Positions 25,601 to 38,000 of a DNA stretch of 64,000 bases are shown here, piece after piece. This stretch comes from Elmis aenea (Eukaryota; Arthropoda; Insecta; Coleoptera; Elmidae): the NCBI GenBank assembly GCA_947652605.1, contig OX393577.1, forward strand, positions 64,938,108-65,002,107, read 5' to 3'. The translations under genes and the position numbers were made by a program. The notes beneath the pieces were generated by a model. The model did not search any database and was not told the origin of the DNA. It saw only the letters and a program-made list of their open reading frames with translations. The first letter of the stretch is position 1. Each line of letters opens with the position of its first letter.

Positions 25601-25800
25601 CACGACGACGTCTCTCGGCGCCCCTGCTTGGAAGTAAAAAGGTAGTTGTACAATTACCCTTGTATTTGTTCTACAATTTTTTTGGAATGTTTTATTATTT
25701 TATAATTTTTTCTACTGTTAGGTGTAGGACTGTTGAGTTGTGTATGTTTAACGTAGATTAATTGTTATAATAGTCATATTATTTTAACATTAAATAGTAT
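22690..25800. other. No gene recognised
   Basis: AT-rich. TATACAGGGTGTCTCAT at 23112 resembles the ACAGGGTG element ends, but no partner was found. 25440-25640 is locally GC-richer (GGGGCCGGAATTC, CGACGACGTCTCTCGG) and may be an old repeat. Confidence 0.35.
24520..24605 (+). repeat. Dispersed TGGTCGTAGAAAAAGTA repeat fragment
   Basis: GTGGTCGTAGAAAAAGTACAGTAC and AACTCAAGTTGTAAAACAATT match 48978-49027. The rest of the element is not recognisable here. Confidence 0.5.
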
Positions 25801-25811
25801 AGGGTGTGCAC

Positions 25812-27044
25812 CAGGGTAGATAAAAATCATGATTTTTTTTTTAAATCAAAAAAATCGATTTATTTGATTTAAATCAGATTTTTTTGATTTAAATCAGATT
25901 TTTTTGATTTAAATAAGATTTTTTTGGTTTAAACCAAATGTACCATATTATCGAATATAGTGACATATTCACATGCTATTTCTGTTTTGTGCTAATATAT
26001 TAAATAACCAATATATTTAATTCATTGGTGAATTTTTGTCAAAATGAAAAATTAAATATAATGATTAAGAATTTTTTAAAATCAGTGCTAAATGGTGATC
26101 TTTAATTAATTATATACAGGGTGCGTCATTAGTGCGGGATCGGTCGATTGTGGCTTAACGGCTTGAGATATGAAGTTGAATCAAATACTATTTTATACAG
26201 TTTTTTCTAAACAACACAATAAAAATATTTTCAAATATACATGGTGAGTCACCTTTCTGGAACTAATAGTAACTTTTATTTTTCAAATACAACACCCAAT
26301 TTTTTATTTAATATTTTTGACCGCCTTTATTTTAAATTTGCATCAATATAAAATACTAAAGGTTTTTATAAGGCGTTGTAAAAAAAAATTAATTTTCTAA
26401 ATTATTATTCAAGGTTTTAAGTCTTTATTTAAAAAATTCTTTTGAAGTTATTTTGAAGTACAGAGTTTTAATTTGGTATGGACATGCAGAAAAAATTTCT
26501 CTGTTCGCTCGATATGAAAAAATTTGAATCACACATACAGGAGTGTTTATAAATAGGTGGCAACTTTCATGATTTTCAAAAGCTGGTAACTCGATTTTTT
26601 CAAATGCGAACCCCTGTATTTTTTATGTCATCGAATTCGTCTTTAAAAGAGCTTCATATTTAGTTAAGTATGTCCTATACCCAAAACATACTTTTCGAGA
26701 TATTCGACATTTTTCTTCAAATCGTTATTGAAGCAATAAAGTGCCGTGGAAATTGAAAAAACTGACTGTTCACTTCGCTAACGTCAAAAACTTTTTAATT
26801 TTTTTTGAATTATTGTATTTCCACAATGAATATTACTTTACAAGAGCAAATTGATATGGTTTATTCACCATTTCGTGTATTTAATTACTAATAGTAATAC
26901 AATTTTGTTTTATTATAATTATTATATCGTATCCACTCATATAATCTGTGATTTAAATTGATATTTTTTTTTTAAAAATCACTTGATTTAAATCATGATT
27001 TAAATCTTGATTTAAATCAATTGATTGAAATCTGCTCAACCCTG
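25812..27044. mobile_element. Nonautonomous hAT element, AAATC-repeat termini
   Basis: 1233 bp starting CAGGGTAG and ending CAACCCTG, flanked by a perfect 8-bp duplication GTGTGCAC (25804-25811, 27045-27052), the hAT hallmark. Both ends carry arrays of the motif GATTTAAATC (25840-25930 and 26960-27020). No transposase was seen. The interior holds CAGGGTG- and CATGGTG-type sequences (26116, 26246), perhaps older elements nested inside. Confidence 0.9.
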
Positions 27045-27339
27045 GTGTGCACTAAACTATAGACGATTATTGTATAGTGTTACAAGTAATGGCAACAAAG
27101 CTTTGTGTGCATGTACAACTGCTTCAATGTCTGTTGCAGTACAATGAACGCGATTTAATTAATTTGTTTTGTCGCTTGTAAAAGCCGCGCACTGGCATTA
27201 TCTAACCTCAAATAAACTTTGTTAAATAGCTACTTAATGCTGATTGTATTTTGGATTGCGGCTGACACAATCCAAACTAATTTAATTTTAATGTTTAATA
27301 AAAATCATTACTTGATTACGATCGATCGTGGAATTTGTA

Positions 27340-28015
27340 AAATAAACTATAAGTGGCCAAAGTAATCACAATTGGAAAGAGAGAATCAAACATAAAAATA
27401 AAACTAGATGGAAAAGAGATGGAGCAGATAAAAACATTCCAAGTATTTGGGAGTAAATATACATAAGAATGGAAGAAGAGGTTGAAATCAACAACGTAAA
27501 TACAACTAAACTCTTCTACACACTTAATAACACAATCATAAGGAAACAACAGAGGTAAGGGAACAAACAACTAAAGCAACAAGGATAGCAGGATGTCTAA
27601 ATAATACAATATGGTGCAACAAAAACTTGGGAATTGAGGCCAAGTCTAGAATCTACAAAGCAACAATTAGACCTATCATGACATATACAGCGGAGACCAG
27701 GCCAGAAACGTCAAAAACTAAAAGACAACTAGAAACAACAGAAATGAAAGTATTGCGCAGAATTACGGGTAAAACACTTCTACACAGGGAGAGAAATGAA
27801 GAAATAAGAAAAACGTGCAAAGTAGACGATATTAATAACTGGGTAACAGACAGAAGAAAAGAATGGAATGAACATATTAATAGAATGGACGACGGGAGAA
27901 TAGTAAAAATCGCCCGCGATAAGTCTCCACTGGGACGCAGGAGCGTTGGACGCCCTAGGAAAAGATGGAGCGACAACCTCAACGTAGAGCAATAGGCAAG
28001 TGGACGAAGAATAAA
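27340..28015 (+). pseudogene. RTE/CR1-like RT C-terminal fragment
   Basis: A 122-codon frame (27627-27995) reads GIEAKSRIYKATIRPIMTYT, ETTEMKVLRRITGKTL, RTDRRKEWNEH-type INRMDDGRIVKIARD and GRRSVGRPRKRWSDN, the full C-terminal tail of the RT ORF. The upstream part from 27340 is frameshifted. Orientation plus. Confidence 0.8.
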
Positions 28016-28089
28016 CAGGCGAATCGCCTATAGTCAAGAAGGAAGGAAGAAGAAGAAGAATAAGGAAACAAGAAATATCGAAGAAAACG

Positions 28090-28545
28090 AAAATGACAGT
28101 GTACAACACATATACAAACCAATTCTGACATACGGATGCGAAAGCTGGGTGTTAAGCAGCCAAATGAAAAGCAAAATGCAGGCGCTAGAAATGAAGTATG
28201 TAAGGGGCGTCAAAGGTATTACCCGAAAAGATTAAATACGAAATGAGACAATTAGAGCAGATCTCAAAGTTAAACCAGTTTTGTAAAGCACAGAAAAACA
28301 ACATCTAAAGTGGTTTGGGCATCTAGTAAGGATGAAGGATGGAAGACAAACGAAAAGATTATGGTTAGCCAAATCTACACAGAAAAGACAAAGGGAAGAC
28401 CGAGAAAAGCATGGAATCAAGTGGTGGCTGAACGTTTGAAGGATAGAGGAATGTCCTGGAGTGAGAGGATGAGGATGGCAAGGAACAAGAAAGAGTGGGC
28501 AGTGTTTATTCATGAAATTGGTTGATGTTTTTTAATGTACCTTAA
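28090..28545 (+). pseudogene. Second RTE/CR1-like RT C-terminal fragment, same orientation
   Basis: [20 protein letters not shown] and [17 protein letters not shown] (28100-28230) are followed by HLVRMKDGR-type sequence and TKGRPRKAWNQVVAERLKDR (28380-28460). The 3' tail TTCGGGTTAATAAGGTTG follows. It repeats the domain just seen at 27627 but differs in sequence, so it is a separate insertion rather than one continuous ORF. Confidence 0.75.
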
Positions 28546-28689
28546 CCCATTCGGGTTAATAAGGTTGTTGATAAATAATTTTAAAAAACCATCTATAAGT
28601 CAGATAAATTTGGGTAAAAATGTATTTGGAGACTATACTTGCAGTGTTTTAGGGTCAGTTTGGTTAGTTATATTGTGGATAAGAATTTA

Positions 28690-31600
28690 ATACCGTAAAA
28701 TGGGGTGAAGTTGGCCAATTTTGTACTTCACAGAGAAATGTTACCATATCCAACGGTTTAAACGTTTCTAGTTTCATTCTAATAACAAAATTATGGCCGA
28801 AAGTTATCATGAAAACGGAAATAACTCAAGAAATATTAGTTTTAGATATACCTTTATTACTTTAAAAGATAATAAAACCATCGAAATGAAAATGTAAAAA
28901 TATGTGTTCCATTTAAAAACAAAAAATTATTCGTGTTTAAATTTTAGCCAATTGGACCGGGCACAAAAAACGCCTTGTATATTATTTTAAAATGTTAACT
29001 AGTCAGCAATCACTAAGACACTATTGTACACTTAAATATCATTAGTATTTGTACTGACCTGGCTACTTTGTGAAATATCAATATTCCTGTTCATGTCAAT
29101 ATTTTTATAAAAATTAAAATAACTCAAAAAATATAGGTTTTAGATACAAAACACCAATGTTTTTAAAGATAATTATTTTTTGCATCCAAAAATCACAAAA
29201 TATACAAGATGCTATATTTAAAAATCGGTGCGCAAAAACAAAACACTGTGCATAGTTGAAAATAGTTTTAGATTATGTAGTAAATGACTACGAATAACTT
29301 TTATTTAAAAGCTTTTTACAAACTGGTACCAACAACAGTACGTAGCTATAGAATATATCGTCTTGGCTGGGTCATCCTGTATATTAAACACTTTAACATA
29401 TACCTTTTATGAAAAAAATCCCCTAGAACACGGTCTGGTTATCTTGAAATGTAAATTGGACGCACAAGGATGTTTTTTTTAAATTTAAATGTTAGAATCT
29501 ATTGACTCGCGTAGTGTCAAACCAGAGTTTTTATTATCCAGATTATGGGTGCATAACAAATACAGTATTATTTATTTTTAATCGATTAAACCCGATCTGC
29601 CTGGATCAATAAAAAATTCGCAGTAACAAAACTTATCAAATAAATAAATGTATCTCAGTCATTAACCTACTTATATTGACGTAATGATTTATTGAAACCC
29701 AGTCTCCTTATCACAATAATTACACAATAAAAACATACCACTGCATCCTAGGATTACAAAGATAAAAAAATATTTTCGCAATATTTCCTTTAAGAAAATC
29801 CCCACAAAGTGTCATTGTTTGTTTTATTAAATGGCCAGGTAATGTTTAAACAACATAATTTAATACCGTACCCATTTTTTTTTTAGAGTTAAATCATCAA
29901 CAAATAGCCCACACTAATGTAAACTGTACAAAACTGAACGCTTTCAAAGCATCACAAAAAAAACTATACTAAACGCCCTGTACATTTAATTGCGTTAAAT
30001 CAAGCAAGCGGTGATCTAAAATGTGGTATTAAAATTACGGTAAGCACCATTAAATCGTTAACTTTTTGATGCAATTCACATTTTAGATTTAACGATTGTA
30101 AGCATCAATAAAACAGCGTTAAGCAAAGTATCACTGACTTCCTCAACTTACAACTCAAAATTTTAAGCAAAATAATTTTGTTTGTTACGATTTCTAATAA
30201 CTTTTAGTAATTTTATTTAAAAAAAGGGATTTAAGTAAGCATTTTTTCGCATTCTATAGTTTATACTGCCTTAATTAAGAAAGAAATAGTCAAAACAATA
30301 CGACACGTCGCGAATGCAACCAAGGAAATACAAAAAAAATCATTAATTAATCAAAGATTCGTTCATTAAATACAACAGAAATCGTTCCACAAATCAAGAT
30401 ACGTCATAAATTAAAAGGAAAAAATCATTAATTACCCAAATATTCTTTGACCATCAAAATACATTAACGAAAAAAAATTGAACCTCACAGTCGTTGACAT
30501 ATTTTAACAGTACATGTGTAATCACAGTCACGGCCATCTAATTAACACACGTGTCGTGTGTCAATGTCAACAAACGATGTGACAGCAGATGTAATTGTAT
30601 TCAACTTTCGATGATTCATTGAATCAAAAATTTCTTTATTGGTTATGAACTTCCAAGAAATCTAAAGCCAACTACCCTCTAATTGGCATGCCATATTAAA
30701 TAACTTTAAACATGATACTATTTTTTTAAAAACACTGACGTACATAATAAACAATTGACATGTCATCATTGTTATTATTTTAAAAAAATACAATAGACGT
30801 AACAAGAGTTATGTTTTTTTTTATAACTGCAGAAAATTTAGTGTTTCTGTTTATATAGACTAAAATTCTCAACTAAAATTAATTGATTCCGCTTTAAAAT
30901 TAAATGGTTTAACTACATGATCACACAAAATCTTTAGAGAAAAACATGATTTTCGTTACGGATCTGTTAAAACAATCTTTTTAATCTAATAGATAGATCC
31001 GCAGAGATAAAACAGTTTTTTAGGTATGTCCTTGAAAAGATTATTAATCGGAATTGGGACTGAATCATTTTAATCTTTATTTACCTACGAATATTTCCTC
31101 TAAAATTTCCTGTCGTTGAAAGAATATATTTTAATCCCCCTATCAACGTTTATATAAATACAGCAACTGCTCCATTCCGTAAACTTTAAATTATTTCTCT
31201 CGTACGCGTCTATTTTCGTTCTTGGACTAACCCGGTCTCTCAACTACCTGATACAAATATTTTAAATCCTGAGCAGATCCAATTTGCAAATCTGATTTAA
31301 ACTTCGCACATTTTTGCGCTATAAAATCCAATCCAATATTCAGAGCGGCTCGAACAACATACAAGCAAAAAGCGCAGTCGTAAAATAAACTACAACCCAA
31401 CCCTAGGCAATATAAACGAAACTATATTAGCTGCAGTAAAGTACACCACAGGTGGTAGCCCCCAAAGCAATACTCACGAGCAAAACCAACCCCTATGCGT
31501 CTTCCACTGCACCAAAACAATATCCACTCGGCTTTTAAGTCACTAAAAACACACCAAAACTTTCAAACACTTAAACAACAGCCCAAAACAAATCGAACCG

Positions 31601-31960
31601 CATCGTAAAACACAAACGCACCGAAATAATCCAACGACAACGAAAAAATCGCCGAGAACACCTCGAAAACCACGGCCAACTTTGATTCGCATGCGAACCG
31701 CACAAACATCTGCCGGCGTCCGCATATTTAAGTCGGACAAGGTCGGGTAACTTCGTTAACAATGAAACAACCAAGGGGATGTTGAGGAAATTTAATTCAA
31801 AGAAAAAATAACGTTATCACTGTACCAACAAGGCTAATCTTTTCACGAGGTGTTCGCAGAAAGCGAAAACATCTGCCGGGCAAATATTACGGGCCCCGGA
31901 CAAATCGACGCTCGATTGTTTACGCAAGGACCTCGTTACGGCAAAGAAAATTAGGTACTT
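28690..31960. other. Intronic DNA; possible promoter-like tract at 31140-31900
   Basis: TACCGTAAAATGGGGTGAAG at 28691 resembles a widespread repeat end. 31140-31900 is GC-richer with TATATAAATA (31150) and GCATATTTAAGTCGG (31722), but no gene start could be supported. The rest is empty. Confidence 0.3.
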
Positions 31961-31962
31961 AC

Positions 31963-32020
31963 ATCTTATTAGTGCAACGACGTCGGTATGGGTTGAATGC
32001 GTTACGTTAACACCATTCAC
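31963..32020 (-). CDS. RhoGEF2: RhoGEF2 exon: PDZ VNGVNVTHSTHTDVVALIR segment
   Basis: A 58-bp exon, acceptor TTTGTAG and donor AGAT|GTAAGT. It encodes VNGVNVTHSTHTDVVALIR plus the first base (T) of the next codon, covering PDZ strand E and helix B. The final PDZ strand must be supplied by a downstream exon; no clear match to a typical hydrophobic final strand was found in the window. Confidence 0.88.
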
Positions 32021-35000
32021 CTACAAACAAATTTAGATCAGTTAATAATATGTAACAGCCACCTTGGGTGTTGACTTACTTTTATTATTTTATCGCCTGC
32101 GTGTAATCCTGCCTTCTCCGCCGCACCACCTGCACAAAAAAACAAAACACATTAGACGCATTAAACAAAACAGTAACGAAAAGATTAAAACGAGAAAACT
32201 TCGAGTTTCACGTCGATATTTCGGGGTATAATATATAGGTCACAATAAATCACTGACAAAAACAACTGCATGTAGTTTGGATGAAGTCCCGTCTTCACCT
32301 TCATCGATAAAATTATCTCGCAGAACATAAAATAATATTAATCCCACAAATTTCACAGGTAGGTTAGGAATATAATTTTCGCAATTATTTCGATATAAAT
32401 GAACCGTTTGCGAACGATTCAAAAATTAAACTCAATAAAAAGAATCAAATTTCAGAGTCCCATCCAGATTTTAAATCACGTTATACAGGGTGATTCAAAT
32501 TCGAGGAAACCACTGGGATTTCGCTTATTACTGGACATTGGTCAGTTTGATTTCGCCAAAGTTGCAAAATTTTATTCTAATAACAATAGCAAAACAGATT
32601 TCATACTCGTACATTTACTGCAGTTTTCAGGAAAACTGAAAACAATTATTACTGACACAGAGGTTTTTGTAAATAAAAAGGTTACAGGCAAACAACAAAA
32701 AGTCAATTTATCAGGTTTTTTCAATTTCCACGAAAACGATTGCAGATATGAGCCGTTTATTTTGAAAGTGGCATAAGTCACTTTTTGCGAAAAATAAGTT
32801 AATGCTGTTTGTGAATTGTGATTACAAAAATGTATCGTATTTTTATCTGTAAACGTTTTACTTGAGATTTCTTTCAAAATCAGTACTATTGTCGCCAATA
32901 GAAACTTTATTGTTAAACAAAAATGCAAATATATTTATTTTAGAAATGGCATAATGATGGATTTACTTCCCTATATAGTTTAAAATGAAGTATATGGGTA
33001 TCCCGGAAACCGTTAGAAATACAAAATCGGTTAAATGGGGAAAAAGTTGCGCAATTACATGCGTAACAATAATCCACTTTTACATTTTCAATAATTCATC
33101 CTGTTACGTAGTACCACGATGAAAACGAAAAATGTACATTTTCTTAAAACCTCCATATTACCTTTATTTGAAAAGATTTATGCCCCAAATTTTCAGGATC
33201 GGAGAAGCAACTAATAAGGATTTTAAAAATGACATTAAAAAGATTCTAGGCCTACTATGTTTCGCGCGGCTATACCCAACTTTGGGCAATTTTACAAAAA
33301 CGAGAAACCTCAAAAAACCTGATCAAAGGAATAAAAAGTTTATACAAAAAAAAACAATAAACTATTTAAGAACGAGACATGAAGAATCAGAAACATTTGA
33401 AACTATGAGAGGAGTGAGACAAGACTGCATTTTAAGCCCTCTACTATTTACACTAGTCCTAGATGAAGCAATAAAAGAAGCGAAGAAAAAAGTCAAAAAT
33501 ACGAATTGGGATATTGGAACATGGAAAAATTAACTATATTGGACGTTTGCTATGCAGATCACATGGTAATATTTGCGAAGGATGGAAAATCGCTATAAAA
33601 AAACTGGTTATATATGCAACAACACTTGTGAAATTTGGAATGAAAATAAACCAAAGGAAGACGGAAACAATGATTATAGGAAAAAATACACAACAACACG
33701 ATATGGAGCTGAATGGAGTAAATCTAAAACAAGTACGAAAATTTAAATATTTAGGATCGATGATAACAGAAGACGGTAAAATCGATGAAGAAATTAAGAG
33801 AAAGAAGAATAAAAGGAGAAAGACTATTCAATAGTACCTATCTATTAAGAATACATTCCTAGGAAAAAAAAATCCCAAAAGAAATAAAAATAAATAAAAA
33901 AGTAGTCACTCCTATGCTAGCATATGCCTCGGAGACATGGACCACAACAGAAAAACACAAAAAGGCTTTGGAAGCAACCGAGATGCGATTCCTATGAAAA
34001 ATTGAAAATAAAACCATATTGAACAAAATTAAAAATACAACACACAGAAAATTTAAAAGTGAAACCAATATTCGGACAAGTAAAACGAATGGAAAACATA
34101 AGGTTAACAAGAAAAGTGTTTGAAGCGAGAAGTACCAAAAGGAAAACGAGAGGCAGACCAAGGAAAAGGTGGCAGGAAGGAGTAAAACCAGCACTGGACA
34201 GTAGAGGAATTAAGTGGGAGGACGTAGGGAATAAGACTCAAAACAGAAGAGAATGGACGAAGATATGGAAGACTCCAACAAATGAAAAATGAAAACTCAA
34301 CTCCCTCACAATGCCTCACACCCGTGAGGGTAGATAGGCCATGGATTAAGTAAGTAAGCAAAATGCAAACGATTTAATATCTTATTTAAAATAAATAGGG
34401 GAAGGTGGTATATACTGGGACACTTTTTTTAAATTTTGCGTTAACTTTTGAACGGTTTAATTTGCATACCTCAAATTGATATGAGATATTCATATTGCTT
34501 TAGTAACTAAACTAAAGTTTAGTTTATCATTGCATAAACAAAAATTTTTTTTTTTAAATAAAGGTACACAAATAGAGGGACTGTCCCACTATACACCACT
34601 TGTCCCCACATAAACCACCCCGTGGTACATTGTGGGACAGCAAAAAATGTATAAGTATGAAATAAAGCATAAGTAATTAAAAAAAGGCTTAATTTTAATT
34701 TGTTATTTTAAAAACTTTCACTTTTCATGGGCATTTAGACATTGTGCTTTGAAAAATCAAACTAAAATTGAAAATGTTTTTTTGTTTTTTCAGTGCCCCC
34801 AAACGTAGTCGGTGCGCTTAACCTACACAGATTTTTTTTTTTTCAACACAGTCTTTATCTCTGTTTTTAGAGAAAGAAAATCTAAAGTCGGAAGTCTTTT
34901 TCAGAAAATTTACCTGATTATCATCATTGTCCCACAATGCACCATGTGATCAATTTTTAAAAGCAACGATTTAATGAAAAACTTGTATGATTATTTTAAG

Positions 35001-38000
35001 TTTTAACATTGTCCATACATTTAATATACTGTAAGGTACACCTACTCCAAATTTTCTAATTGTTGTTAAATAAATAAAAAAGTTTTAGCGCAAAAACTGA
35101 ATAACCACAAAAAAACAATGCGCAGTTACCAAAAATGCCTCACATGTGCAAGTCACTATGACATTGTTTACGACACATACTGTAGACAGGATATAATGGG
35201 ACTGCCTAACCGCTATTTTGATGTAAACAAACTTCAAGTACGGGGTAACAGATGGCCAAAATCTCTGTTGTCCCACTATATACCATGTCCCAGTATATAC
35301 CACCTTCCCCTATATTTTGATTCTGTTGATCACTGTGAAATTTTGTGACTTGGCCAAATTTAAACCAATGACCTACCTTTAACAATAAACGAGATGCCAA
35401 TTGTCCCTACTGAATTTCATCAGCATTCAAATACAATTGAAATTTTGTGAATAACGACAGGGATTACATATTTTTTAATAACTTTTATAATATTTTTGTA
35501 GCACCTTTATTACCAGAAAAACGTTCCAACTAAATATTTTTGTTGTTTATTTATTGCAATTTTACAACAAAGTTTTAAAAAAATCTCATTAATTTTAAGG
35601 GATGGCATTACTAAAAAATAATTCATTCTACAGCAAGTTTCTTAAAACGAAAAATTTGATGTTGAAAATAAGCTGTACCCAGTGGTGAGCTGTAGGGGGC
35701 TCGCGGGAGCTCGCGAGAGCCCTTTGTTAAATTATTCCTTAATTTGCGAGCCCCTTGTTCTTCTTGTTAACCATTTTCTCATGAAAAAATATATCTTAAA
35801 ATCATTTTCATTACATACATTTGTAAAGCGACGAAGTCATGCCTATCAAGCAATGACGATTAAATTTAGAATAATCCGTCGCACAATAGAATTTTTTGAA
35901 TTATGTACAATCACTCGATTATTCACGTTTGAATTTAAAATGACATTTTTTTTCCAACATATAATTAACATTATTTTTTTGTTTTTATTTAACTATGAGC
36001 GAGCCCTTTGTTAAAAATTTCATAGCTCACCACTGGCTGTACCCCACCACAAAACATTTTTCGGTTGGAGCGAAAGACAATATCAATTGGCAAAAGATCA
36101 AAGAATTGCTATCCTCACACGACGAACTACCTCTTATTTATTAAATTCGTTTAACATATATTCGCCAGGACTTTAAATATATTAAAGAAGGTAGGCTAGG
36201 AATGACAATATTTTCAGCTAATGTACCTATGAGCAATCCGCTTGCTTAATCGATTCACAAAAATTAATCGCACGTAAATAATTATTAAACAATGTAATTA
36301 TAATCTTTAATGTGCTGTCAAAAGGCTTAATTAAACTGGATACTACTTTCGGATTACGACAAACATTTCGTATCCTACTTTTTAATAATTATTAGCACTA
36401 AAATCATATTTGCTACACCCTAGTTTGAAGAAATCAACATTTTGTTACTTAAATCGACTGAAACATTTATAAACTTTAACGTGTTATAATTTTGCTTTGA
36501 ACTTGCCAACCTACGCGACGATGTACCCAATACTAAAAACTGAACAATAACCTGCATATCAAACCAATTTAAGTGCTGCCATCAGTATTATTTTAAAACG
36601 TCTACGCAAATTATTTTCATGCATGGGCCATATTTAGGTATGCACATCTACACACACCGGGCACCTGTTTACTCAATTTTACAATGTGCGTAGCTTTAAA
36701 ATTTATTTTATAATGGTAAAAATACAGTTACACTTACGCGATTAAAATACCAAATATTCCACTCAGCTTCTGTGCATGTATGTATGTACAAGCAACACTG
36801 AATAAAATTCTATTTCACTAATTAAGTTTTGACAGAAACTTAAAATTTAAAATAAAATAGGTATTTCCATTAAGTCTAAACAAATACAACTAAATAAGTA
36901 AGTAGTATGACACATACAATATTTATAAGTATGATTAAATAAACTTGCTTATATGTTTTTATTATCTTCAGTATCGTCCAGTAGCGGCGCGCAAAGATTT
37001 TAATCAGAACAAATATACGTAAAAAAAATATAAAATGTTCGAAAAAACTTGGCTAACTCGTATCTTAAGCTTCACAATAAAATTTGTAGAAAAATATTCC
37101 ATAAAAGTGTAAAATTGACAGTTCATAACTTGTCTAATTGTGTTTTATTATTTTTCGATGAAAAATCATTATTTTGTGACATATAGGCATTTGCCTATAG
37201 TAGGAAGAGCAAACCACCTGAAACCCCTACAATGACAGACGGCCTCGGGATTCGAACCCACGACCTTCCGAGTGCACGAGAGGTTGCTTACCAACCAGCC
37301 ACCGAGCTCGTTCGTGGTGTAATTAAATACTCCTAGTAGATAAACTGATTTGAATAGATAATTCGACAGAAGAACATTGTAAGTTTGCCAAAATTCTGAA
37401 ACACAAGTTTCCCTATTGAAAATCGTGTTCGTTTTCTCTGTGCTATTTATTATCATTTACATTAAACAACAAATCCATTTCCCATTTTTACGAATCGTAA
37501 AGATCGTATCGGGCAAGGTTCACGACCTGTTCACGAACATATCCACCTTCGCCAACACGCATCTTAAAAATAACTAAAAATCAAACAATGCGTGAGGCGT
37601 TTAAGAAACTTTAAAAAATATTGCGAGATCCAAAATTGCGATCTTTATTTTTAAAACCGATGCATATGTAAACTTCGCCCACGACAGTCACAACTTTAAA
37701 GCTTATTTAATTTTAATGTTCGTCTAAAAATAAATGCAGAGTACTTTGTTAAAACAATAATTCCATAACGCGAGCCAATTGCGAATGGGCAACACGTGGT
37801 GCAAATCAAATAAATACGCAGGAATATTAAACAGCGTATTATTTGCATTCCGAGAGTAATGAAATTGAAACTGATTATGCAACGCAAGTCCCGAATCAAT
37901 ATTTATAACACGCTAATGAAATTGCAATCAGCTGAAGTGAAATAACTACGAAGACATCAAACTCCGAATGCGCGGTTATAAATATCGGTGGTACGACATA

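Noticed and set aside
25830..25930. CRISPR-like or satellite reading of the GATTTAAATC repeats
   Set aside because: They are the subterminal repeats of the hAT element defined by the 8-bp duplication; no spacers.
27627..27995. Single-copy host gene for the 122-codon frame
   Set aside because: Conserved RT C-terminal signature (RPIMTYT, LRRITGK, GRPRKRW) shows it is a retrotransposon relic.
31400..31465. Possible RhoGEF2 exon after acceptor TTTACTGCAG (minus strand)
   Set aside because: The acceptor is good but the following frame stops within about 12 codons and does not continue the PDZ domain.
31543..31774. Two minus frames near a GC-richer tract, Cys/Val/Phe-rich
   Set aside because: Low-complexity hydrophobic peptides with no family match; may only reflect base composition of a promoter-like region.
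32399..32776. 125-codon plus frame
   Set aside because: Overlaps a copy of the ACAGGGTGATTC repeat family also found at 58019; coding appearance comes from the repeat.
35682..36014. 110-codon plus-strand frame
   Set aside because: Lies wholly within a nonautonomous hAT MITE and starts in its terminal repeat; no domain.
37240..37310. tRNA gene candidate (GGTTCGAATCC with A-box)
   Set aside because: No cloverleaf can be formed with a proper anticodon arm and acceptor stem, and the same body follows in other copies: a tRNA-derived SINE.
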